From Amycolatopsis sp. (GTDB lineage: Bacteria > Actinomycetota > Actinomycetes > Mycobacteriales > Pseudonocardiaceae): a DNA stretch of 64,000 nt. Shown piece after piece: positions 9,145 through 17,792 of the stretch. Within the stretch, counting starts at the first letter, position 1; each line of letters opens with the position of its first letter. Under the pieces are notes generated by a model. That model did no database searches and was not told the origin of the DNA. It saw only the letters and a program-made list of their open reading frames with translations. Location of the stretch: positions 1 to 64,000 of the forward strand of contig NZ_JAODNM010000045.1 in assembly GCF_025464955.1 (NCBI RefSeq), read 5' to 3'. A program made the position numbers and the translations under genes.

Positions 9145-9191
9145 CGTCAAGTACGGTGTTCGCTAGGCTCTGGCGAAACGGAGGTGATCAC

Positions 9192-9899
9192 GTGGAGGCA
9201 CCGAAGCCCCCTTGGCATCGCGAACCACGGCGACGGGCGACTAAACCCCAGCTCTCGCAGGAGTTGATCGTCGAGACCGCGTTGAAGATCCTGGCCGCCG
9301 AAGGCCTGGAAGCGGTCAACATGCGCCGTGTCGCGCAGGACCTCGAGACCGGTGCCGCGTCCCTGTACGCCCACGTGGCGAACAAGAACGAACTGGGCGA
9401 GCTGATGTACGACCAGATCCTCGGCGAGGCGCCGGTCCCCGAAGCTGATCCCGCACGGTGGGCCGAGCAGCTCGCCGAGCTCCTGCGTGCCGAGGTACGG
9501 GCGATGGTCGCATACCCGGGGATTGCGCGGGTGGCGTGGCAGACGATGATACCGGTCGGCCCCAACGCCCTGCTCCACGCCGAAGGGCTGCTGGCGATCC
9601 TGCGTGCGGGCGGACTTTCCCTGCGGCAAGCGGCTTTCGCCGGCGACGCGCTTGCCCTCTACGTCAAGGCCAACGCCTACGAGGCGAGCATGTGGACCTT
9701 CGGCGAGGTCGACGAAACCGAAGTCGCCCAACGTTCCCGGCAAATGCATGCGTACATGAGCTCGCTACCGGAGACGAGTTTCCCGAACATGCTCCAGCTC
9801 CTCGGCTTGTTCAACGCCGAGAACGCGCAAGAGCGCTTCGACCTCGCGCTCGAGATGTTCATCGCCGGGCTGACCCACCTTGCAGCCAAGAATGTCTAG
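9192..9899 (+). CDS. TetR/AcrR family regulator with TetR-class C-terminal domain
   Basis: A 235-aa repressor. The N-terminal HTH reads LIVETALKILAAEGLEAVNM, then RRVAQDLETGAASLYAHVANKNEL; the ligand-binding half has the layout of the TetR_C_1 group, whose members often answer to drug-like ligands. GTG 9192 is preferred because GGAGG stands 7 nt upstream. It is divergent from the SgcJ/SRPBCC pair and flanked by tandem palindromes, its likely binding sites. Its stop codon interlocks with that of hemW (CTAG, 9896-9899). Confidence 0.87.
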   Translation: MEAPKPPWHREPRRRATKPQLSQELIVETALKILAAEGLEAVNMRRVAQDLETGAASLYAHVANKNELGELMYDQILGEAPVPEADPARWAEQLAELLRAEVRAMVAYPGIARVAWQTMIPVGPNALLHAEGLLAILRAGGLSLRQAAFAGDALALYVKANAYEASMWTFGEVDETEVAQRSRQMHAYMSSLPETSFPNMLQLLGLFNAENAQERFDLALEMFIAGLTHLAAKNV

Positions 9900-11113
9900 G
9901 GCACCAAACGCCGGACGACGCCGTCGGCGAGGAGCCGGCCGCGGTCGGTGAGCACCGCCCGTTGCTGGATGTCCACAAGGGACTCCACCAGAAGGCCTTC
10001 CTTGGCCACCAGCCGCGCTTCAGCCACTCCTTCGGCGGTCAACGCGTCGAGCGGCAGCCCTTCGGAGAGCCGGAGTTCGAGCATGACTCGTTCGAGGTGC
10101 TGATCGGCTTCGGTGAGCACCTCTCGCCCACCCGCCGGCGACGCGCCCTGAGCGAGCAGCGACGCGTACTTCGCCGGGTGCTTGACATTCCACCAGCGGA
10201 CGCCGCCGACGTGGCTGTGCGCGCCGGGGCCGGCCCCCCACCAATCGCCACCGCGCCAGTAGCCGACGTTGTGGCGGCACCGGGCAGCCTCCGAAGACGC
10301 CCAGTTCGACACCTCGTACCAGGTGAGCCCGGCCGACGCGAGCACCTCGTCGATCAGTTCGTAGTCCGCGGCGAGGACGTCGTCGTCGGGAGCGGGCAAC
10401 TCCCCGCGCCGCACCTTCCGCGCCAGGGCAGTGCCTTCCTCGACGATCAGCGCGTACGCCGAAACGTGGTCGACCCCCGCCGCGAGCACAGCGTCGAGCG
10501 ACGCGCGCAGATCCTCGACGCGCTCCCCCGGCGTGCCGTAGATGACGTCGAGGTTGATGTGCTCGAAACCGGCAGCGCGCGCCTCACCGGCGGCGGCGAC
10601 CGGGCGACCCGGCGTATGCACGCGGTCGAGGATCTTCAGCACATGCTGGGCGGCGGACTGCATGCCCAGCGAAACCCGGGTGAACCCCGCGTCGCGGATG
10701 CCGGCGAAGAACTCCGGCGACGTCGATTCGGGATTGGACTCGGTGGTGACTTCGGCATCCGGCGCCAGGCCGAAGGCACCGCGCACGGCGTCGAGCACTG
10801 ACCGCAGGCCGTCCGCGCCGAGCAGCGACGGGGTGCCGCCGCCGATGAACACGGTGTCGGCGGCAGGCGCGGTGCCGAGCACGCCGGCGGCCAGGTCGAG
10901 CTCACGGCGAAGGCCCTCCAACCACGACGTCGGCGAGGAATCCGAACCGAGTTCCCCGGCCGTGTAGGTGTTGAAATCGCAGTAACCACACCGCGTCGCG
11001 CAGAAGGGCACATGGACGTAGACGCCGAACGGCCTGGTCCCGAGCCCTTCGAGGGCGGTCTCGGGCAGGGCGGAATCCACCGGGTCGGTCACTTCGAGCG
11101 GGAGCGCGGGCAC
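9896..11113 (-). CDS. hemW: Radical SAM heme chaperone HemW
   Basis: A 405-aa radical SAM protein. The cluster-binding motif is CATRCGYCDF (Cys38, Cys42, Cys45), preceded by the HemW-typical VYVHVPFC. GGGTPS, the family glycine motif, and NLDVIYGTPGE follow, and a HemN-like C-terminal winged domain closes the protein. The additional Cys that allows SAM chemistry in true CPO HemN is absent as in HemW, which inserts heme into respiratory enzymes. GTG 11113 has a GGGGGAG tract upstream. M. tuberculosis carries the homologue (Rv2388c) shortly before nirA, as here. Confidence 0.9.
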   Translation of the reverse strand: MPALPLEVTDPVDSALPETALEGLGTRPFGVYVHVPFCATRCGYCDFNTYTAGELGSDSSPTSWLEGLRRELDLAAGVLGTAPAADTVFIGGGTPSLLGADGLRSVLDAVRGAFGLAPDAEVTTESNPESTSPEFFAGIRDAGFTRVSLGMQSAAQHVLKILDRVHTPGRPVAAAGEARAAGFEHINLDVIYGTPGERVEDLRASLDAVLAAGVDHVSAYALIVEEGTALARKVRRGELPAPDDDVLAADYELIDEVLASAGLTWYEVSNWASSEAARCRHNVGYWRGGDWWGAGPGAHSHVGGVRWWNVKHPAKYASLLAQGASPAGGREVLTEADQHLERVMLELRLSEGLPLDALTAEGVAEARLVAKEGLLVESLVDIQQRAVLTDRGRLLADGVVRRLVP

Positions 11114-11153
11114 ACCCCAGTCTCCCCCAGCGAGCGGCCGGACCCGCGACCGG

Positions 11154-11441
11154 TCAAGCCAACCCCTTCGCGGCCAGCCACTCCGGCGTCGGCTGAATGG
11201 GCTCGATCACATCGAGCAGGATGCCATTCGGGTCGAGCGCGAAGAAGTGCCGCTGCCCGTAGTCCTCGTCACGCACCGACCGCACGATCTCGACTCCCTC
11301 GGCGCGGAGCCGTTTTTCCTCGGCCGCGGCGTCTTCGACGATGTACCCGAACATCACGCCCGACGCGTCCTGAGCCCGGTAGCCCGCAGGTGTCGACTTG
11401 TGGCCACGGCGGATGAAGCTGATTTCGAGGAGAACCCCAGG
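11154..11441 (-). pseudogene. VOC/glyoxalase-family remnant lacking its N-terminus
   Basis: The reverse frame from 11441 to 11154 reads as the C-terminal two thirds of a VOC protein: LLEISFIRRGHKSTP, DASGVMFGYIVEDAAAEE, then HFFALDPNGILLDVIEPIQP. A stop at 11442-11444 closes the frame before the expected first beta-alpha-beta unit, and the only ATG (11357) would make a 67-aa stub. The opposite strand at 11456-11549 carries an unrelated protein-like tail (ELVTEITDAEVIEQLVDRIL), suggesting a rearrangement removed the 5' part. Confidence 0.6.
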
Positions 11442-11547
11442 TCAGAGCCGCCGTCACGAGCCAGGCTCACCGAACTGGTGACCGAGATCACCGACGCCGA
11501 GGTCATCGAGCAGCTCGTCGACCGGATTCTGCCGAATCCGGGCAAGT

Positions 11548-11561
11548 AGAACGTTCGTTCT
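11548..11561. promoter_or_regulatory. TetR-type operator (copy 1 of shared 14-mer)
   Basis: AGAACGTTCGTTCT, arms AGAACG/CGTTCT, lies immediately upstream of a -10 hexamer TATACT (11563-11568) that stands 6 nt before the TetR GTG, so bound repressor would block its own leaderless promoter. The identical 14-mer recurs at 19472. Confidence 0.65.
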
Positions 11562-11574
11562 CTATACTGGCGGG

Positions 11575-12117
11575 GTGACCGCCGTACTCAGCCCCCGCGA
11601 TCGTCTGCTGGACACCGCAACGCGGCTCTTCTACGCCGAGGGCATCCACATGTCGCCGGTGGACAAGCTGATCACCGAAGCCGGCGTCACGCGCTCCACG
11701 TTCTACCGCCACTTCCCCACCAAGGAAGACCTCGTCGTCGCGTACGTCCGGGCGAAGTCCGCCGAGGTTCGTGGCGGATTCGAAGCCTCCAACCGGAGCC
11801 TGCGGGCCGTGCTCGAATTCATCGGCGACTTCACCTGCAGCCCGGGCTTCCGCGGTTGCCCGTTCCTCAACGCCGCCGCGGAGTACCCCGACCCGGCTCA
11901 CCCGGTGCACGTCGCGGTCACCGACCACCGTCGCTGGTTCCGCGCCGCCCTTACCGAACTCGCGACCGAACTCGGACACCCGGACCCGGACTACGCCGCT
12001 TCGATACTCGTGATGTTCAACGATGGCGCTCTCGTCGGCGGCGAACTCGACGACGCCGTCGCTGTCAGTGCGACCCTCCTGCGCGGCGGGCTCGCCCTCG
12101 TGCGGACCGCCGGCTGA
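11575..12117 (+). CDS. TetR/AcrR family transcriptional regulator
   Basis: A 180-aa repressor with HTH RLLDTATRLFYAEGIHMSPV followed by DKLITEAGVTRSTFYRHFPTKEDL, and a short ligand domain containing the Cys-rich turn FTCSPGFRGCPF found in a subgroup of small-molecule-sensing TetRs. The GTG start has no Shine-Dalgarno; TATACT 6 nt upstream indicates a leaderless mRNA. An operator palindrome overlaps the promoter. The same palindrome in front of the secreted alpha/beta hydrolase at 19.4 kb suggests that gene as a second target. Confidence 0.87.
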   Translation: MTAVLSPRDRLLDTATRLFYAEGIHMSPVDKLITEAGVTRSTFYRHFPTKEDLVVAYVRAKSAEVRGGFEASNRSLRAVLEFIGDFTCSPGFRGCPFLNAAAEYPDPAHPVHVAVTDHRRWFRAALTELATELGHPDPDYAASILVMFNDGALVGGELDDAVAVSATLLRGGLALVRTAG

Positions 12118-12199
12118 AGGTCCGAGTCAGGCGTTCGGCGTTGCCGTGTTCGATCTCGCGCTTCCCCCCTGTGCCCGAGCTCGCAACCGGGAGGGAGCC

Positions 12200-13168
12200 T
12201 TACGGCAGGAGCAGGAGTTTGCCGGTGAACCGACGTGCCTCGATGTCGACGTGCGCCGCCGCAGCTTCGGCCAGCGGGTAGGTCCGGCCGATGATCGGGG
12301 TCACCCTGCCCGCGGCGGCTTCGTTCAGCACGCGTGCCACCCGGCGGGCGTTGTCCGGCCAAAACTCGACCAGCTGCGCCATGTCCACCACCGTCAACCG
12401 CTGCCGGTCTGCGTCGTCGAGCTCCGTGGGTGCGCCGCTGGCCATGCCATACCCGGAGAACCGGCCGCCGTCCGCAAGCAGAGCCACGGCGGCAGCGCCG
12501 ACCATGCCGCCGAGCCCGTCGAACACGACGTCGAGCCCGTGCCCATCAGTCGTCGCCCGCACTTGCTCAGGCCAATCCGCCGTCGAGTAGTCGACCACGA
12601 CGTCGGTCAGTTCCCTCGCGAGGGCAAGCTTTTCCTCGCCACGAACCGCGGCGATGACCCGCGCCCCTGCCGCGCTGGCCAACTGCACCGCGAGACTTCC
12701 CAGGCCACCCAACGCCGGCGCAATCAGGACTCGATCCCCTGGCCGGACAGGAGTCTTCTCCAACAGCGCGAGTGCGGTGGCACCGTCGTCGAGCAGAGCC
12801 ACCGCACTGTCCAGGCCGAGCTCGTCGGGTACCAGGAAAGCGAAGTCGACGTTGGCGACCACAGTATCCGCATATCCGCCGCCATAATCCGCGGCCGACC
12901 GGGTGACCACACGCGCACCGAGCCACGTGCTGTCCACTTCCGCACCGATCGCAACCACTGTCCCCGAGACCGCACCTCCCGGCACATACGGCGGCTCGAC
13001 CGCGAACACGTCCGGCCCGCGCCCCGATCGGATCAGGGTGTCAAGCCATCCCACCCCGATCGCGGCCACGTCGACAACGACCTCACCCCGGCCCGGTTCC
13101 GGCGCGGGCAGGTCGACGAGCTCCAGAACATCGGGGCCCCCGAATCGGTTGGCCATCATCGCAAGCAT
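12200..13168 (-). CDS. Zinc-type alcohol dehydrogenase-like / quinone oxidoreductase (MDR family)
   Basis: A 322-aa medium-chain dehydrogenase/reductase. The N-terminal GroES-like domain includes PPYVPGGAVSGTVVAIG; the Rossmann half has the nucleotide-binding stretch APALGGLGSLAVQLASAAGARV. The structural-zinc cysteines are missing, as in NADPH quinone reductases. The probable promoter is leaderless: TAGCCT (13175-13180, reverse strand) stands 6 nt before ATG 13168. It is divergent from a TetR-like gene whose 5' end is damaged, a typical repressor/reductase pair. Confidence 0.85.
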   Translation of the reverse strand: MLAMMANRFGGPDVLELVDLPAPEPGRGEVVVDVAAIGVGWLDTLIRSGRGPDVFAVEPPYVPGGAVSGTVVAIGAEVDSTWLGARVVTRSAADYGGGYADTVVANVDFAFLVPDELGLDSAVALLDDGATALALLEKTPVRPGDRVLIAPALGGLGSLAVQLASAAGARVIAAVRGEEKLALARELTDVVVDYSTADWPEQVRATTDGHGLDVVFDGLGGMVGAAAVALLADGGRFSGYGMASGAPTELDDADRQRLTVVDMAQLVEFWPDNARRVARVLNEAAAGRVTPIIGRTYPLAEAAAAHVDIEARRFTGKLLLLP

Positions 13169-13170
13169 GA

Positions 13171-13719
13171 TCGAAGGCTAAGAGCTCAACCAAGGTCGAG
13201 GTCAAGAACCTCACCGCGCTGGAGCTGTTTTTCGAGCGGGGCTTCGATCAGGTCAGCGTCCGCGAAATCGCCGAAGCCGCTGACGTGTCGACGACCACGC
13301 TGTTCAAACACTTCCCCAGCAAGGAAGCGCTGATCTTCGACGAGGAAATCGACCACGAAGCCGAACTCAAGGCGTGCGTGGAAAACAGGCCCACCGGGCA
13401 GGCGATCCCCGACGCCCTGCGCGACTATCTACTTCGGATTCTGCGACGCGTGAAGAACGACCCGCGCCAGGCCGCGTTTCACGGTCTGATCGAGTCCAGC
13501 GACGCTCTGCGCGACTACAACGATCGCATGTGGACACGACACGAGACCGCGCTCGCGGCCACCATCGCCGCCCAGTCAGGACGCCCCGACGGAGACCTCG
13601 CCTGCGCCGCACTCGCCCACTTCGCTCTGCAAACCCGCCAACTCGCCCGAGTCCATGCCGACCCGACCAGCGCCGTCAACGCGGCATTCGACCTCCTCGA
13701 AAACGGCTGGCGCCCTTAA
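13171..13719 (+). CDS. TetR/AcrR family regulator without a legal 5' start (possible pseudogene)
   Basis: The frame from 13171 encodes a recognisable TetR HTH, ALELFFERGFDQVSVREIAE, then AADVSTTTLFKHFPSKEAL, and a plausible C-terminal ligand domain. An in-frame TGA (13168-13170) precedes it and no ATG, GTG or TTG occurs before GTG 13285, which would cut off most of the HTH. Either translation begins at an unusual codon such as CTG, or the 5' end was lost. The segment ahead of ALELFF is also unlike normal TetR N-termini. Divergent from the MDR reductase, its likely former target. Confidence 0.6.
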   Translation, partial: SKAKSSTKVEVKNLTALELFFERGFDQVSVREIAEAADVSTTTLFKHFPSKEALIFDEEIDHEAELKACVENRPTGQAIPDALRDYLLRILRRVKNDPRQAAFHGLIESSDALRDYNDRMWTRHETALAATIAAQSGRPDGDLACAALAHFALQTRQLARVHADPTSAVNAAFDLLENGWRP

Positions 13720-13750
13720 AGACGATCGGCAATGAGCTTTGCGGCGACGG

Positions 13751-14170
13751 TCATCTCCCCGGGAGTGGGGTGGTACGAGGCACGCCCGGGCGCGGTGACG
13801 TACTTCTCGACCCACGGCGCCGACCTTGCTGGTATTCCTCAGACAGGTGGCTCAGGTCGAGAAGGCCGTCACTGATAGCGGTGTGGAGTCCTTCATGGGA
13901 ACCGGCCGCGTTCCTCTCTGCGCGCGGGAGCATCTCAGCCTCGTACCTGACCAACGCGGTGAGCAGATCCGGCGCGGTGATGACGGCTTCGGCGAGGTCG
14001 GCGCCGTCGAGCAAGGCGGTGTTGGCACCAAGCCCGGAGAACGGGGACATCACGTGCGCGGCATCGCCGAGGATGGTGACGCCCGCGCGGGTGTTCCACC
14101 GGTGCGGTTGGAGGTGTCCGTCGTCCACCCGGGCCACGGGCGCAGCTTCGACCAGTCGCGGCTTCGCGCG
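13751..14170 (-). pseudogene. C-terminal remnant of an FAD-dependent monooxygenase
   Basis: The reverse frame reads VEAAPVARVDDGHLQPHRW, then GVTILGDAAHVMSPFSGLGA and NTALLDGADLAEAVI: the GDAAH flavin-binding motif and flanking helix of group A flavoprotein monooxygenases. The N-terminal FAD domain (about 250 residues) is missing and an in-frame TAG at 14171-14173 closes the frame. It lies between two TetR genes and is a decayed copy, not a functional enzyme. Confidence 0.7.
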
Positions 14171-14276
14171 CTAGCCGATTCTTACCTGCGCTCGACGCTC
14201 CCCGTCGCCGACCGCTGAGGGAGTTGATCATATGGTTACATAATCAATATAGCCACCTATGTTAGACTGAGTCGCA

Positions 14277-14930
14277 ATGACCCGCTCATACGACTCCACG
14301 CGCCGTAAACAGACCGCCGAGGTCACTAAGGCAGCTATCCTGACCAGCGCGCGAACACTGTTCCTCAGCCACGGCTACAACAACGTGACCGTGAACGACA
14401 TCGCGCAGACAGCCCAGGTGGCCGCCCCGACGGTGTATTCCAGCGTGGGCGGAAAAACGGCGATTCTGGCGCAGCTCATCCAGTCCGCCGTGCAGGACCC
14501 GGCCGTCGAGGAGACGCTCTCCGCGATCGCGGAGAGCGACGATCCCCAGCTGATCGTGGACGCGACCGCGCAAGGCACTCGGCTCGCGCACGAGCGGCAT
14601 TGGGAGCTGCTGTACGGGTTGTTGCGCAATGCTCCGGCCGAACCCGCCGCCCAGGAAGTGATCGCGAGCAGCATCGTCGCCTACAACGAGGCCCTGACCA
14701 GGATCGTCGACCGCCTCGACGACCTGAACGGGCTTGCGCCGGGGATCAACGTCGGCGACGCGGTGGACCTGCTGTGGTTCCACCTGGGCCAGCAGGCGTG
14801 GTTCACCCTCGTCGGAGACCGGGGCTGGAGTTTCGATCGCGCGCAAGCGTGGCTCGGAGACGCAGCCCGGCACTCCCTCCTCCGGGCGCCGAACACCCCA
14901 GCCGGCACGACGAAACGAGGACTGTCATGA
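14277..14930 (+). CDS. TetR/AcrR family transcriptional regulator
   Basis: A 217-aa protein with HTH AAILTSARTLFLSHGYNNVTV, then NDIAQTAQVAAPTVYSSVGGKTAIL, and a C-terminal half with Trp-rich segments (DLLWFHLGQQAWFTLVGDRGWSF in pieces). The upstream region is unusually AT-rich and holds TAGACT (14263-14268) 8 nt before the ATG, plus imperfect half sites TTACATA and TATGTTA that could be its operator. Its TGA overlaps the ATG of the split-barrel flavoprotein (ATGA at 14927), so the two form an operon and the flavoprotein is a likely regulatory target. Confidence 0.87.
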   Translation: MTRSYDSTRRKQTAEVTKAAILTSARTLFLSHGYNNVTVNDIAQTAQVAAPTVYSSVGGKTAILAQLIQSAVQDPAVEETLSAIAESDDPQLIVDATAQGTRLAHERHWELLYGLLRNAPAEPAAQEVIASSIVAYNEALTRIVDRLDDLNGLAPGINVGDAVDLLWFHLGQQAWFTLVGDRGWSFDRAQAWLGDAARHSLLRAPNTPAGTTKRGLS

Positions 14931-15904
14931 ACAAAGTCGAGTGGTCCGACGAAGTCCAGAACATCATGGTGGGCGACCTGACCGCCGCGATCTCCTATCT
15001 GACCCCGGCCGGAGGCGCCGTGGTCACGACCGTTTCGCCGCTCGGCATCGTCGACCGTGCCGCGGGGACGGTCGGTTTCACCACGTCGCTGGGCTTCGGC
15101 AAGAAGCTGGAGCACATTCTGCGCAACCCGCGGATGGCGATCTGCTACCACGCCCGCGACCACGGCTTCAGCACCAGCAGCTCGCTGGTTCTGGTGCAGG
15201 GCCACGCGTCGGTGAAGCTCACCCCATCCCCCGAACGGCTGGACGCGCTGGAAGTCCAGATGGCCCGATACCTGGGCGAGGCACCGAGCGGGCGGGTGTG
15301 GGACTGGATCCTGCGCGAGTACCACCAGGAACGGGTCGTCGTCGACATCCAGGTCGACCGGGTGACGACCTGGCCGGATCTGTCGGCCGCCGGTGCGAGG
15401 TCGACCGGCGAACCGGCTTGGCCGACCGCCCCGGATTCTCAGCCGGCGCCCGCCAAGGGCACCGGCCCCCGGGTGGACATCGCCAAGATCGGCAAGCGGC
15501 TGCGCAAACCGCCTCACCGCCTCCTCGCGTTCCAAGGCGCCGACGGCTACCCGGTTGTCGTACCCGTCGGGATTACCGGACAGGGACCGGAGGGAGTTCA
15601 GCTCGAAGCGCCCGAGGGACTGCTGCCAGAAGGCGCTCGCCGTGCTGGTTTGGTGACGCACCAGTACAACGCGAAGTGTGTCGGCCTGACGGTGTGTATG
15701 TGCACGGGCTGGCTCGAGGTGTCCGGGAACGGCGCCCGCTATGCGCCGCACACCTTCCGCGTGCTTTCCGCTCCGCCGATGAAGAACCTGATGATGCTGG
15801 CGAACGGCCTGGCCGCGAAACACGGACTTCGACAGGCTCGACGGAACGGCACTGTGGAGTCGTTGGCAAAACTCGCTGCCGGGACACGCGAGACGACAGC
15901 CTGA
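14927..15904 (+). CDS. Tandem split-barrel FMN-binding (pyridoxamine 5'-phosphate oxidase-like) protein
   Basis: A 325-aa protein. Residues 1-150 form a PNPOx-like flavin barrel (VVTTVSPLGIVD, LGFGKKLEHILRNPRMAICYHARDHGF, LVLVQGHASV). After a Pro/Ala-rich linker near 165-185 a second, more diverged barrel follows (PPHRLLAFQGADGYPVVVPVG, then LTVCMCTGWLEV). Such proteins reduce or bind small molecules with FMN or F420; no substrate can be named. GAGG 6 nt before ATG 14927 and the 4-nt overlap with the TetR gene fix the start. A direct regulator-enzyme operon is the simplest reading. Confidence 0.72.
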   Translation: MNKVEWSDEVQNIMVGDLTAAISYLTPAGGAVVTTVSPLGIVDRAAGTVGFTTSLGFGKKLEHILRNPRMAICYHARDHGFSTSSSLVLVQGHASVKLTPSPERLDALEVQMARYLGEAPSGRVWDWILREYHQERVVVDIQVDRVTTWPDLSAAGARSTGEPAWPTAPDSQPAPAKGTGPRVDIAKIGKRLRKPPHRLLAFQGADGYPVVVPVGITGQGPEGVQLEAPEGLLPEGARRAGLVTHQYNAKCVGLTVCMCTGWLEVSGNGARYAPHTFRVLSAPPMKNLMMLANGLAAKHGLRQARRNGTVESLAKLAAGTRETTA

Positions 15905-15944
15905 CGAGCGGGCACATCCGGCGCGGCTGCAGCATGATGGCGGC

Positions 15945-16288
15945 ATGACGCTTCGGCAGATGGAGTACTTCGTGGCGGTGGCCGGCAGCGGGTCGTTCTC
16001 CTGGGCCGCCGAGCAGCTGAACGTCTCGCAGCCGGGCTTGTCGCAGCAACTGCGGCAGCTCGAACGGGAGGTCGGCGCCCGTCTCATCGACCGCCTGCCG
16101 CGCTCGGTGGTACTCACCGAGGCCGGTCGGGTATACCTCCCCGAGGCGCGCGCCGCGCTGCTCGCGGCGTCCCGGGCGCGGCGCGCGGTGCAGGCCTCGG
16201 TGTCGGGGCTGGCGGGTGACCTGGAGATCGCGACGATCACTTCGATCGCGGCCGGTGTCCTGCCCACCGCGCTGCGACAGTGGCGCAC
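15945..16288 (+). pseudogene. LysR-family regulator fragment (DNA-binding part only)
   Basis: The first 114 codons read as an intact LysR N-terminus: MTLRQMEYFVAVAGSGSFSW, AAEQLNVSQPGLSQQLRQLE, then REVGARLIDRLPRSVVLTEA and the linker helix and first strand of the effector domain (GDLEIATITSIAAGVLP). At about 16285 the homology stops and the sequence becomes a hydrolase in another frame. The ligand-binding domain is gone, so this is a deletion fragment. Confidence 0.75.
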
Positions 16289-16819
16289 TGTTCGGCTACA
16301 GCCTCGGCGGCTACCTCGTCGCCAGGGCTGCGGCGTTCGAGCACCGGGTGGCCGCGGTGATCCTCGACGACGGCATCTTCGACCTCCACGCCCCCGTTCG
16401 AGCGGGCGCTGCCAGGGTTCCTCAAGTCGTGGATCGACAACGGCCGGGACCGCCGCGCGAATCGGGCGCTGTCCCTGGTCGCGCGGCTCAACGCCGAGGC
16501 AGGCTGGGGTCTGCGAAACGGCGTCTGGGCGCTGGGAGCGCACTCGTTCGCCGATCTGGTGCGGAAAACGCAGGCGTACACCCTCGCCGGGATCGGCGGC
16601 CGGGTCACCGCGCCGACGTTGATCCTGGACGGCGAAAACGACCAGTTCCTCAAAGGACAGCCACAACTGGCCGAGAAGGCACTCACCCGAGCCCGCACCA
16701 CGTTGGTCACCCTCACCGAAGCCGAAGGCGCCGGCGAACACACGCACGCGGGCGCACCGGCCCGGGCGCACCAAGCCCTGTTCGACTGGCTCGATACCAC
16801 ACTGGGAGAACTGCGATGA
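16276..16819 (+). pseudogene. Alpha/beta hydrolase fragment with a frameshift
   Basis: The fragment starts at the nucleophile elbow (ALFGYSLGGYLVARAAAFEH) and continues VAAVILDDGIFDLHAP, then shifts frame at a run of five C (16391-16395). Removing one C restores FERALPGFLKSWIDNG and the rest of the enzyme, including LILDGENDQFLKGQ (acid residue) and a conserved His near the end (GEHTHAGAPARAHQ). The N-terminal half is missing. Its TGA overlaps the next ATG, showing the original operon with the epimerase-like gene. Confidence 0.75.
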
Positions 16820-17654
16820 AGATTCTCGTTACCGGCGCTACGGGCTACATCGGTGGCGCGGCGGCAAAAGTCATGCTCGCCAAGGGCCACGAAGTACTCG
16901 GCCTGGCTCGATCGGAAAGCTCGGCGGCCAAGTTGCGCTGAAGGCGTTGGGCAACAAGGGAAAGACGCTGATCCTCACGAGCGGCACGGCCGTCTTCGGA
17001 GTTTTCAACGGCGGTGACGCGACAGACGTCGTCTATCGCGAAGACACCGAACTGCCCTTGGCGGAATCGGTGTTCGCACCCGCTTCGGCGCAGGTGCATC
17101 CCCTAGTGGTCGAGGGCCTTGGCGGATCGATGGCAGCGCGTGTCGAAACGGAAAAGCTCGTGCTGGCGGCGCCGGGGGTCCGCGGGATCGTCGTGCGACC
17201 TGGGCTGGTTTACGGCTACGGCGGCAGTTACGACCTCCCCGCGCTCGTGAAGCTGGCCCGGGACAACGCTCGTGGTGCTCATTGGGGAGCGGGAGCGACG
17301 GTTCAGGGCTACGTCCACCTGGACGATCTTGCGGAGCTTTTCTGCCTGGCGGTGGAAAACGCGCCGCCGGGCACGGTCGTGCACGGTGTGTCCGGAGAGG
17401 TGAGCCAGCGTGAGCTGGCAGCCGCGGCCGGCCGGATGATCGGCGCCGGTGACCGGACCGACAGCTTCACCATGGACCGGATGTTCGGACCCGACGACGC
17501 GCGGGTCGCCACGGGCATCAGCTTGTGTCTCAACAAACGGCTCTCATCCGAGCGGACTCGCAAACTGCTCGGCTGGTCACCCACTCGCCACGACATCCTC
17601 GAAGACCTCGAGTTCGGCTCCTACGCTTCCGACCCGACCGTGCACACCGAGTAG
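16816..17654 (+). pseudogene. NAD(P)-dependent epimerase/dehydratase with an internal deletion
   Basis: Frame 16816-16941 encodes a normal Rossmann start, MKILVTGATGYIGGAAAKVM with the GxxGxxG motif, to GLARSESSAAKLR and a stop. About 80 expected codons are absent; the next frame, from about 16936, resumes at KTLILTSGTAVFG and runs to 17654 with GIVVRPGLVYGYGG and YVHLDDLAELFCLAVENA. The Tyr-x-x-x-Lys catalytic region cannot be recovered. The 5' ATG overlaps the preceding hydrolase stop. The 3' part could be made from a GTG or TTG as a truncated protein, but is unlikely to be active. Confidence 0.72.
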
Positions 17655-17720
17655 CGCGCCGGACAATCCGGTACTCTGCGTGTGCATGGTTAGCTCAGGG
17701 TGGACAACATAGGAGGTTCT

Positions 17721-17792
17721 ATGACCACCCCCGACCTCGTCTCTCGAGGCCGATACCTCACCAGCGGCCGCGCGGTCCGGTGGTTGTCGTGA
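17721..17792 (+). CDS. 23-codon upstream ORF coupled to the RibD-like reductase
   Basis: ATG 17721 has a perfect AGGAGG at 17711-17716 and encodes MTTPDLVSRGRYLTSGRAVR followed by WLS and a TGA that overlaps the reductase start (TGATG, 17790-17794). The reductase itself has no ribosome site, so ribosomes ending on this ORF probably reinitiate there. It may be a leader or merely the original start region of the downstream gene; no family is recognised. Confidence 0.45.
   Translation: MTTPDLVSRGRYLTSGRAVRWLS

Noticed and set aside
14681..16774. A 697-codon minus-strand frame
   Set aside because: Runs antisense to the TetR, split-barrel and LysR segments; no homology.
17687..17712. An 8-codon ORF ending in Trp-Thr-Thr before the 23-codon ORF
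   Set aside because: Very short and without ribosome site; likely chance.
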